Assembly: GCF_900110375.1 (NCBI RefSeq)
Contig: NZ_FODN01000003.1
Span: 62,001-126,000 of the forward strand
Direction: 5' to 3'
Length of the DNA stretch: 64,000 bases
Source: Flavobacterium sinopsychrotolerans
Lineage (GTDB): Bacteria > Bacteroidota > Bacteroidia > Flavobacteriales > Flavobacteriaceae
This document shows positions 45,081-52,041 of this stretch, piece by piece. The first letter of the stretch is position 1, and every line of letters begins with the position of its first letter. The notes beneath the pieces are model-generated. The model saw only the letters and a list, made by a program, of their open reading frames with translations. It ran no database searches and was not told the DNA's origin. The position numbers and the translations under genes are program-made.

Positions 45081-46208
45081 ATGGCATGGAGTTATCATAA
45101 AAGAGTAAAAATTATACCTGGAATTCATTTGAATTTTAGCAAGAAAGGTATTAGTACTTCAATTGGAGTGCGTGGGGCAAATATTAATTTTGGTAAAACG
45201 GGGACTTATTTAAATACATCTATTCTTGGGTTAGGATTACATAATAGACAAAAATTAAGTCATAATTCTATTCCGAATTTACCTGAAAATTTAAATCCGA
45301 TACTTTGTGAAACTGAAGACAACATTTTTAGTTCCGATGTAGAAGAAATAACCAGTCAGGATATGCAAGGTATAAAAGAAGTAATCTTAACTGTACAGAA
45401 ACAAGCTTTAGATTTAAAGAATGATTTATTAAAAATAAAGAAAGCTTTAGGAAATTCTAAACTCAGACGAATTGCAAGTTATTTTTTGCTCTATGGAATA
45501 ATTAAAAAAGATATCTCCGAAAAAATTAAGGAAGATATTCGCTTGCAAAAAGAAGTGATTATAAAAATTCAAAATAAAATTGAAAAATCCTATGTTGAAC
45601 TTGATGTAGAATTTGAAGACGAAATACAAGCTGAATATGAAAATATGGTTTTAGCTTTTAAGAATTTGACAAAATCTCAAAAAATTTGGGATGTTACCAG
45701 TTCTCATTCTCAAGACACAAAAATCACACGTTCAGCTGCCAGTGCATTAATCGATAAGAGAGAGGTACAATTTGGCATAAAGTCACTCCCGTATATAAAA
45801 ACTAGATTCGAAGTATTATGGCTTAAAAATGCTAATGGAGCAGATTTATATATTTACCCAAATTTTATCATAATGCATTCTTCAGCTTTGCAATTTGCGA
45901 TTATAGGTTTAAATGAAATAAACTTTTTTCATAGTTATTCAAGATTTTTAGAAACAGGAACTATTCCCAGTGACACCAAAATAATAGATAAAACTTGGGC
46001 AAAAGTAAATAAGAATGGTTCCCCTGATAAAAGATTTAAAGGGAATTATCAAATACCGATTGTTCAATACGGAGAAATCTCTTTGAGTACAAATACGGGG
46101 CTTAATGAAAAATATCACTTTAGTAATTATGAATTTACACAAAAATTCGGAAGTACTTTTGGAGGATATAAAACCTTAATAAATGGACTTACTCAAATCA
46201 ATGCCTAA
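45081..46208 (+). CDS. DUF4236 protein with long helical C-terminal region
   Basis: 375 residues. The N-terminal 55 residues are DUF4236 (WSYHKRVKIIPGIHLNFSKK, GISTSIGVRGANINF, GTYLNTS). A helical region (90-200) and a C-terminal domain of mixed content (KTRFEVLWLKNANGADLYIY) follow. It starts 12 bp after the VWA gene. The long protein may be a scaffold on the cytoplasmic side of the membrane, but no evidence fixes its place. Confidence 0.7.
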   Translation: MAWSYHKRVKIIPGIHLNFSKKGISTSIGVRGANINFGKTGTYLNTSILGLGLHNRQKLSHNSIPNLPENLNPILCETEDNIFSSDVEEITSQDMQGIKEVILTVQKQALDLKNDLLKIKKALGNSKLRRIASYFLLYGIIKKDISEKIKEDIRLQKEVIIKIQNKIEKSYVELDVEFEDEIQAEYENMVLAFKNLTKSQKIWDVTSSHSQDTKITRSAASALIDKREVQFGIKSLPYIKTRFEVLWLKNANGADLYIYPNFIIMHSSALQFAIIGLNEINFFHSYSRFLETGTIPSDTKIIDKTWAKVNKNGSPDKRFKGNYQIPIVQYGEISLSTNTGLNEKYHFSNYEFTQKFGSTFGGYKTLINGLTQINA

Positions 46209-46273
46209 TCCAGACTGATCAATAAAAAAGTAACTATTTTATATCAATATTTATTTTAATTCCATAAACGAAA

Positions 46274-46681
46274 ATGCTTAGCAATTTTAGAATAGTATTT
46301 ATAATAGTAGCTTTTGGAATCATTGGCTGTAAAAAGGAAGAGCCTCCCCAAAACATCAATTCTTTTTTTAAGGAAGTTATCGAACCAGATGATCGAAAAA
46401 CTATTACTCCTGAAGAAGCTAAAACATATCATAATGACACCCATCGCCATTATGAATATCGCACGGGCAAATCAGGACATTATGAGTATAATTATGATGT
46501 AAGTGGATGTAATGATTTAGGAGATTCAATATCTGGAAACATTAATATCCAAGGAAAATACGGCGCTGGTGTATTAATTACGACTGATGGAGAAATTGAG
46601 ATCACAGCAGAATGGATTGATTATGGCAAGCTAAAAGCGGTTGACAAGGACGGAAATGAATATCACTTAAAAGTGAATTAA
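46274..46681 (+). CDS. Lipoprotein of unknown function
   Basis: 135 residues with a lipoprotein-type signal (IVFIIVAFGIIGCKK). The mature part contains a His/Tyr-rich stretch (YHNDTHRHYEYRTGKSGHYEY) and a small beta domain (SGNINIQGKYGAG, ITAEWIDYGKL). I recognise no family. It lies 65 bp after the DUF4236 gene and probably belongs to the same transcription unit. Confidence 0.65.
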   Translation: MLSNFRIVFIIVAFGIIGCKKEEPPQNINSFFKEVIEPDDRKTITPEEAKTYHNDTHRHYEYRTGKSGHYEYNYDVSGCNDLGDSISGNINIQGKYGAGVLITTDGEIEITAEWIDYGKLKAVDKDGNEYHLKVN

Positions 46682-46706
46682 CACTATTAGCCTCAAAATA
46701 ATTAAA

Positions 46707-46886
46707 ATGAAATCTATTGTAATCGTTCTTCTTATTTCTCTAACTTCTTTTCACCCAATAGAGACTAAAGTATACATCTGCGGGTCAAGAGGAGCAAAGA
46801 AATTCCATTATACTGAAAATTGTCGAGGGTTGACAGCCTGTAAACATGAAATAGTAAAAAACATCACTTTTTATATTACTTACTAA
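46707..46886 (+). CDS. Short secreted protein, C-terminally truncated member of a VYICGS/CRGL family
   Basis: 59 residues. Signal peptide MKSIVIVLLISLTSFHP, then VYICGSRGAKKFHYTENCRG and LTACKHEI. Related small secreted Bacteroidota proteins continue for about 15-20 more residues and end with a Cys-Gly-Trp motif. Here the sequence ends after NITFYITY, so the C terminus looks replaced or lost. It lies 25 bp after the lipoprotein gene. Confidence 0.5.
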   Translation: MKSIVIVLLISLTSFHPIETKVYICGSRGAKKFHYTENCRGLTACKHEIVKNITFYITY

Positions 46887-46912
46887 TTTATTAACCTAAC
46901 CAAAATAACACT

Positions 46913-47056
46913 ATGGTAACAATTAAAGCAGACATTAAACCGGGTCCCAAAAGAAAGACTGAAGAAGGAAAAGAAGACAGAAGACAACGAGTTACTCCTG
47001 AAAATCAGCCTAAGCATCCAACTTTAAAACCTCACGATCACGATAAGAAGAATTAA
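46913..47056 (+). CDS. Very small charged protein
   Basis: 47 residues, rich in Lys, Glu and Arg, with a Pro-rich middle and a His/Asp-rich end (KPHDHDKKN). It begins after a spacer and is directly followed by the terminator of the cluster, which supports its being translated. No homologous family is recognised; low complexity leaves real doubt. Confidence 0.45.
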   Translation: MVTIKADIKPGPKRKTEEGKEDRRQRVTPENQPKHPTLKPHDHDKKN

Positions 47057-47060
47057 TTTA

Positions 47061-47092
47061 AAAAAGCCTACCATTAATTAGTAGGCTTTTTT
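47061..47092 (+). terminator. Terminator of the TerB/VWA cluster
   Basis: AAAAAGCCTAC (47061-47071), loop of about nine bases, GTAGGCTTTTTT (47081-47092). It follows the last small gene by 4 bp. Confidence 0.9.
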
Positions 47093-47456
47093 GCTTTCTG
47101 TCTCGTCCAGAAAATAGTTAACCATAAATTTAAATAAATTTCAACTATTTACCATATATAAAGCAAGTTGTAGAATTATATTATCACGAGTAAATCTTGT
47201 AAATTAGGAGTTTATGATTCTGGAATTGAGTGTATAAATTTTAGTTACAAAAGATATTTATTCTATGAGTTGAAAATTTATTTCAATTAGATTTATATAA
47301 AAGAAACACTTCTATATTTTAAGGGGTTGTAGGTTACTGATTCATAGTCAGACAATATAGTTCTGCCTTCAGGAATAATGATCAAACGGTTTTAGAAATA
47401 GCTATTTATTGATTTTGATTATGGGCACGAGCGAGACGCAAGCGCAAGCGGGTAGT
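47093..47456. repeat. A/T-rich spacer with direct repeat DR1, right copy at 47373-47453
   Basis: GAATAATGATCAAACGG, then ATTGATTTTGATTATGGGCACGAG and GACGCAAGCGCAAGCGGG. It aligns with 37374-37453 in the same orientation and leads directly into an integrase 3' remnant. The rest of the spacer from 47093 is A/T-rich; no gene is seen. Confidence 0.65.
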
Positions 47457-47606
47457 GTTTTTTATAACTGGTTAAATGAAAAGAAACAGCCTTTGGAACG
47501 GGCACAGGAACTGGCGGGTCACAAATGGCCAGGTATTACTGAAAAATATATCAAAGTGAACAGCCAACAACAATGGGAATTGATAAACAAATTCTTTCCA
47601 ATTTAA
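47457..47606 (+). pseudogene. Integrase (tyrosine recombinase) 3'-end remnant, copy 1
   Basis: The last 50 residues read VFYNWLNEKKQPLERAQELA, then GHKWPGITEKYIKVNS and end in FFPI. This is the C-terminal end of a Bacteroidota tyrosine recombinase, with the GH motif and the catalytic Tyr in TEKY. Everything upstream of the GH box is absent and is replaced by the DR1 repeat. A second, degraded copy lies at 48934-49014. Confidence 0.75.
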
Positions 47607-47670
47607 TAATTCTCTATATTTGGTAATAATCGACCAAAATATAATAATAACCATTTAAGTCTAACAAACC

Positions 47671-48935
47671 ATGTCATTACCAATAGTATTAGATAAATCA
47701 ACTTTTCAAGGATTAAATTATGAGAATATTATTGAGTTACATAGATACTATGATGTAAGCATAGCACCTCTTTTGATAAATGAGATTTTAGGTGACTTAT
47801 CAAAAGAAGAAAAAGAAGGAAGAAGAACACCGAAGTTATTAATTTGTCTAAAAAAATGTTTCCATATAACGCTTATGTCAACATGAGACATGGAATAGTT
47901 ATTGAAAAATCATTATTAGGAGAATTTATTGATGCCGATAACAGACCTTTTTTAATTGCTGATAGGTCAATAAGTACTCAAGGGAAAAATGGACTAAAAT
48001 TTAAAGAAACAGAAGAGGAAAAATCTATAAAACGATGGAAAGAAGGTAGGTTTGATACGCTAGATGAAATCATTTCAGATTTATGGAGGAGTGAATCTAA
48101 GGATGATACTGTCATATCTGATTTTAAAAAATGTTTTGGACACTTGACAGATATTAAGAGACGCTTGGGAGATAATAAAGAAATAAATAAAAAACTTTCA
48201 GATGAAGAACAATTAAAAGAATTAAAAGAACTAAAAGTACGTTTTCTCGAGAGAATGAATGTTGAGCTTGAACCCGGAGAAGCGTTATTGAAAATGTTAG
48301 AATACTTTAAAACTGATTCTGAAACAACAGAAGCAATATTTCATAGATGGAGTAGTAAACCCTTTCCCGATTTAGAAACTTTTGCAGAATATGCATTCTA
48401 TTGCTATTCAATAGTATCAATGTATTATATTGGGATTAATAATAATCTTCTGGGAGAGAGAAAAACAAACTTACTGGATTTAGAATATTTGTTTTATGCG
48501 CCTTTTGCAAAAGTATTCAGTACAAATGATAAATTTCTTATGGCATTATATAATGTTATTGAACCAAAAGGAGTGACTTTTATATCTCTTCTATCATTAA
48601 AGGAAGATTTAGCAAAATTTCAAAAGTTAAATACTCCTGATAATTGGTCCCAACATCCCCCAGACAAAGACACCGAAACTTTTAAGATTTGGGATGAAAC
48701 TTTCAACTTAAAATTATCAGAAAGATTAAAACCTACTGAAAAAGATATGGAAAGGGCTAAAAAAGAATTTGATGAAATATTAAAATTAGCTGAATCAGGA
48801 GAGTCTGGAATTTTTAATGGCGAACCTGATTTTATAGTTAAAGAAAGTTATTACTCACCAAATGACCCCTGTCCTTGTAAAAGTGGTAAACCTTTAAAAG
48901 ATTGCCATTTGAAAAATAATGACTCAATAGTATAG
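47671..48935 (+). pseudogene. PIN-like/SEC-C protein gene interrupted by a -1 frameshift at an A7 run
   Basis: The first frame (47671-47886, 71 residues, LDKSTFQGL...PLLINEILGDL) looks like the start of a PIN-like domain. It is joined by one base to the second frame (47844-48935, 363 residues), which continues FPYNAYVNMRHG, has a helical middle and ends in a SEC-C zinc motif (PNDPCPCKSGKPLKDCH). The junction reads CTA AAA AAA TGT: a -1 slip at this classic A-AAA-AAA heptamer gives LKKMFPYN. The alternatives are a one-base deletion from A8 or a sequencing error. The gene sits between two remnants of the same integrase end, so it probably arrived as cargo. Confidence 0.7.
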
Positions 48936-49014
48936 CAGGAATAACTGAAAAATATATTAAAATGAATACATCGGAGCAATGGAAATGATAAATCGTTATT
49001 TTCCAAGTATTTAA
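48934..49014 (+). pseudogene. Integrase 3'-end remnant, copy 2
   Basis: Reads AGITEKYIKMNTSEQWK, then one missing base, then MINRYFPSI and a stop. It aligns codon by codon with the end of copy 1 (GITEKYIKVNSQQQWELINK). About 27 codons are preserved. The repeat is in the same orientation as copy 1. Confidence 0.7.
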
Positions 49015-49080
49015 ATTAATCAATTTGAATTATACTAATTGTTAAAGTTTGTTCAAAGTGTATTTACATGTAACTTTTTT

Positions 49081-49108
49081 GTACCTTTGAACGTACAATA
49101 TAAAGTAC
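49081..49108. promoter_or_regulatory. YefM-YoeB promoter and operator
   Basis: Three GTAC cores lie at 49081-49084, 49093-49096 and 49105-49108, spaced exactly 12 bp. The E. coli yefM-yoeB operator has TGTACA cores with the same 12-bp centre spacing. TACCTTTG (49082-49089) fits the Bacteroidota -7 box, so repressor binding would occlude the promoter of the toxin-antitoxin genes. Confidence 0.7.
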
Positions 49109-49124
49109 ACTTAAATATAATATT

Positions 49125-49391
49125 ATGAAAGCGGTAACAATATCAACATTAAGAAAAAATATCAAAGGTTATTTTGATGAAGTTTCTGAATCATCTGAGG
49201 TTATCATTGTTCCAAGAAATGATGAAGAGGATGCAGTTGTAATAATTTCAATTAAAGAATACAATTCAATTATGGAAACGCAACACTTACTTTCAACCAA
49301 AGCAAATAGAAAAAGACTTACTGAGTCTATTGAACAAATGGAGAAAGGTAAACTGACTACTTACAATTTTGATGAATTAGAAACGGCTTAA
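49125..49391 (+). CDS. yefM: YefM/Phd-type antitoxin
   Basis: 88 residues. N-terminal Phd/YefM fold ([20 protein letters not shown], then [23 protein letters not shown]) binds the operator; the acidic C-terminal tail should wrap the toxin. The gene is followed 1 bp later by the YoeB toxin gene. The operator before it has three GTAC cores spaced 12 bp, as expected for cooperative autorepression with the toxin. Confidence 0.92.
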   Translation: MKAVTISTLRKNIKGYFDEVSESSEVIIVPRNDEEDAVVIISIKEYNSIMETQHLLSTKANRKRLTESIEQMEKGKLTTYNFDELETA

Positions 49392-49392
49392 A

Positions 49393-49668
49393 ATGGATAT
49401 AGTCTTTACAAAGAATGGTTGGGAAGAGTTTGAATACTGGATTGAAAACGACTCAGATACTGTTATAAAAATTAAAGAATTAATAAAATCCATTAGGGAA
49501 AATCCATTCAAAGGAATTGGAAAACCGGAGCCTTTACGACATGATTTGAAAAGTTTTTGGTCACGAAGAATTACTGGTGAACATAGATTAGTTTATAAAG
49601 TATCAGGGACTAAAGGCATTGACCAAAGGTGCGTTATAATACAATGTAGATTTCATTACGATGATTAA
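49393..49668 (+). CDS. yoeB: YoeB/Txe-type toxin
   Basis: 91 residues. The RelE-fold motif set is complete: FTKNGWEEFEYW, then FKGIGKPEPLRHDL, FWSRRITGEHRLVYK and a C-terminal CRFHYDD. YoeB toxins cut mRNA at the ribosomal A site; the conserved Glu, Arg, His and Tyr positions of the family are seen here. Directly follows the antitoxin. A terminator hairpin lies 10 bp after the stop. Confidence 0.92.
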   Translation: MDIVFTKNGWEEFEYWIENDSDTVIKIKELIKSIRENPFKGIGKPEPLRHDLKSFWSRRITGEHRLVYKVSGTKGIDQRCVIIQCRFHYDD

Positions 49669-49676
49669 AATAAATC

Positions 49677-49702
49677 AAAGCTCTCAAAAATGAGGGCTTT
49701 TT
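49677..49702 (+). terminator. Terminator after yoeB
   Basis: AAAGCTCTCA (49677-49686), AAAA, TGAGGGCTTT (49691-49700) and a T-run. Confidence 0.85.
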
Positions 49703-49904
49703 TATTGGTTGTAAGTAAAAATTTATTAGGAAAATAATTAAACTACATCTACTTTCGTGTTATTTAAAAATGTAATTGGGGACGTTCTTTATTTTGAGAT
49801 TTTTTACAAGGGGTTGTTTTTATATAAAAAGGTTTAAAGAACCCAATAAGTTTTAGTTTAAGAGTTATAGTAAGGATTATTTACAAAAAAAAAGAAGAAC
49901 GTCT

Positions 49905-50468
49905 ATGGAATTAGGTAATAATATAGTTCATTTAAAATATATTGGTGAGTTAAACGAAACAGATTTAAATGAATTATCAAACCAATTATTAACTGCTAAT
50001 TTAGAATTAAATTTATTTAATTCTAGCGGAAAAGCTATAGCTAGTCTTGATGATTTTGATTTTGTCACATACTTAGCTTTAAGTTCTCCTTTCGTAATCG
50101 AGTTTATTAAAGGTGTTGGTACGAATGCAGGTTGGGATGTTATAAAACAAGCAATAATTTTTGTTAGAAATAAAACATTAGGAAAGAAATATTATAAACT
50201 CACCTCCAAAACACAAGAAGAAAAAGAAATTACATTTGGAGTCAAAATTAAACATGACAAAAATACCGGTTTTGATTTTGAATTAAAAGGTGACCTTAGC
50301 GATGAAATAATTCAAGAATCCTTAGATAAAATTTTAGATTTTGTAAAAGCTCAGAAAGCAAATGATGAATATCAACATCCTGTATATTTAAAATATAGTA
50401 AGAAAGAAGATCTCTGGATTCCTATCAATGTTTTAGAGGAAATGCGAAAAAAAAAAAATGACAAATAA
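49905..50468 (+). CDS. Hypothetical protein
   Basis: 187 residues, slightly acidic. The first 70 residues resemble nothing I know; the middle has a hydrophobic stretch near 60-85 (VTYLALSSPFVIEFIKGVG) that could be a membrane helix, followed by a beta-rich segment (EITFGVKIKHDKNTGFDFEL). Its end overlaps the next gene by 11 bp, which supports a two-gene unit. The function is unknown. Confidence 0.6.
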   Translation: MELGNNIVHLKYIGELNETDLNELSNQLLTANLELNLFNSSGKAIASLDDFDFVTYLALSSPFVIEFIKGVGTNAGWDVIKQAIIFVRNKTLGKKYYKLTSKTQEEKEITFGVKIKHDKNTGFDFELKGDLSDEIIQESLDKILDFVKAQKANDEYQHPVYLKYSKKEDLWIPINVLEEMRKKKNDK

Positions 50469-50739
50469 AGTAAAGTTCTGTAGGCTTTTAAGAGAAAGAT
50501 CAAATGAACATAGGAAAGCAATTAATTTAATGTTGTTGAATGAATTATATGGACAAACGATTTCATTTTTGAGGCAAGAACTTGACTCTATGGTTAGAGT
50601 TATTTTTCTTATAGAGCAATCTGATTTTTCTATAGGAGAACATTTTGTTGAACAGACTTTAAGTAATGCAAAATGGACTTTGCCAAATTCCAGAACTATA
50701 GTAACTGATAGACAAATGGTAGAGTTATCGAATACTTGA
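50458..50739 (+). CDS. Hypothetical protein, probably C-terminally truncated
   Basis: 93 residues. The pattern INLMLLNELYGQTISFLRQE followed by LDSMVRVIFL, KWTLPNSRTI and VTDRQMVEL belongs to a conserved hypothetical family whose members are about twice as long. Here the frame stops at TGA right after VELSNT, where related proteins continue with a Trp-containing segment. A transcription terminator begins 18 bp later, so the missing half is not nearby. Confidence 0.55.
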   Translation: MTNKVKFCRLLRERSNEHRKAINLMLLNELYGQTISFLRQELDSMVRVIFLIEQSDFSIGEHFVEQTLSNAKWTLPNSRTIVTDRQMVELSNT

Positions 50740-50757
50740 TTTTTCTACTCATAAAAA

Positions 50758-50790
50758 TGCCCCCAATAAGTGTCTAACTTTTTGGGGGCA
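50758..50790. terminator. Terminator between convergent genes
   Basis: TGCCCCCAA (50758-50766) and TTGGGGGCA (50782-50790) form a strong stem. It separates the plus-strand hypothetical gene from the minus-strand XRE gene. Confidence 0.85.
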
Positions 50791-50824
50791 GTCTATTATA
50801 GCACCTTACTTATTTATAATCCAA

Positions 50825-51073
50825 TTATTCCTTTTCTAAATCTACTTTAAAATCAAAAAACTCTTTAGGTTGTATTTTAAGTCCATACGATAAATTAAGT
50901 ATTGTTTCTAAAGTTATATTTTCAGTGCCTTTTTCAATTTTACTTATAAAACTTGCGTCGAGATCACAATTTTCAGCAATCTTCCTATAACTTAAACCTT
51001 TCTGTTTTTTTATTTCTCCGAGTCTTTTACCAAATTGCAGTAAAAATTCACTTTTTGTAGTTTCATTAATCAT
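50825..51073 (-). CDS. XRE-family helix-turn-helix regulator
   Basis: 82 residues, almost entirely a Cro/C1-type HTH: FGKRLGEIKKQKGLSYRKIA, then NCDLDASFISKIEKG and TLETILNLSYGLK. No additional domain and no toxin partner is adjacent, so it is an orphan regulator of the kind found on mobile elements. Confidence 0.85.
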   Translation of the reverse strand: MINETTKSEFLLQFGKRLGEIKKQKGLSYRKIAENCDLDASFISKIEKGTENITLETILNLSYGLKIQPKEFFDFKVDLEKE

Positions 51074-51242
51074 AGCCTATGTTTTAGGCAATTTCTTTAA
51101 ATTCAAAGAAATTAATGTGGCAATATATTACCACGTAGATGTTTTTTAGTATATTTGTTTTATCATTACATTAAAATAGTGTATTTTTGCGATTCTTCAT
51201 ATAAAATATTTGAAGCATTCGCTTTGAATCTCGCATCGTAAA

Positions 51243-51324
51243 ACTGGTAATTTTAGCAACGAGATGATAAGTACGATGCTCACGTCCCATGGCGTGGGCT
51301 CACTTATTGTTGCAAGGTATACCA
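51243..51324. ncRNA. 82-nt multi-stem hairpin element, function unknown
   Basis: Four nested stems match: CTGGTA with TACCAG (51243-51248/51319-51324), GCAAC with GTTGC (51255-51259/51308-51312), ATAAGT with ACTTAT (51266-51271/51301-51306) and GCTCACG with CGTGGGC (51277-51283/51292-51298, one G-T pair). The loop contains CCATGG-like symmetry. It could be an RNA, a DNA hairpin or a repeat-element end; the type given here is a guess. Confidence 0.5.
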
Positions 51325-51568
51325 GTACCCACGGTGCAGTAAGCTGAGTTCCATGCCATTTTTTATTTCTAATAGGCACAATACTTTCCTTAGATTCTTA
51401 GCAACTCTTCATCCTTTTTCATTGTCTCGCAGCAGTTTAACCCGCTAAAGCCCGTATGCCTATGACATAAAAAAAATACTATCTACATAATGCCTGTACT
51501 GTTTCTTTATTTTGAGTTAGTGTTTCAGTGCAGGCTCTTTTTTTAATTGTGAATTGTGAGAAAAAAAG

Positions 51569-51616
51569 AAGCAAAGGGGCAAAGAAGCAAAGGAGCAAAG
51601 GAACAAAGAGGCAAAG
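51569..51616. repeat. Tandem octamer repeat (RRRCAAAG)6
   Basis: Six consecutive units: AAGCAAAG, GGGCAAAG, AAGCAAAG, GAGCAAAG, GAACAAAG, AGGCAAAG. The purine positions vary and CAAAG is constant. Confidence 0.85.
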
Positions 51617-52041
51617 ACGCCGATCCTCAAAATCAATCTTACTTTTTTATATCACACTCACGCCACATTACCTTAGGAATACAATTGAGTTTATAACATC
51701 TGAATTATTATAATGAAATTACTACAAACAAATACAAATAGGAATAATTTTACTTTTTATAGCAACGATGTGCATGTGGCTTTATGGTTGAGATAGTTTT
51801 ATGAGAAGGTAATACATGTTGAATTTTAAATGTTGCATACAGAATCCGAAAAGAAGTATATAAATCTAATTAAATAATGCCTATGATAGAATAATAATAG
51901 AGAGATTGCTTTGTTTTCCACCACGGCGGACAAGCTGTGCTTCGCAATAACATAACAAAAAAAGGCCCTCCAACCGTCTGGACAACTGCATAGAGGACCA
52001 ATGCTAACAAAACTAACGTTTCATTTAACTATACCAATATT

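Larger units (their letters stand above)
51074..52041. other. Gene-free stretch with structured repeats and SusC leader
   Basis: A 968-bp region. It contains an 82-nt imperfect hairpin (51243-51324), a tandem octamer repeat (51569-51616), a degenerate REP-like palindrome (51903-51952, GATTGCTTTG...TTCGCAATAAC) and a probable structured susC leader at 51962-52010 (GGCCCTCC...GAGGACC). No gene is convincing: the plus-strand frame over the octamers is low-complexity. Confidence 0.55.

Noticed and set aside
51074..51420. Possible tRNA in the hairpin region
   Set aside because: No cloverleaf with acceptor stem, T-loop GTTCGA-type motif and anticodon arm could be drawn; the pairing is one long hairpin.
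51528..51713. Lys/Arg-rich open frame
   Set aside because: It is generated by the tandem octamer repeat and has no protein-like end.
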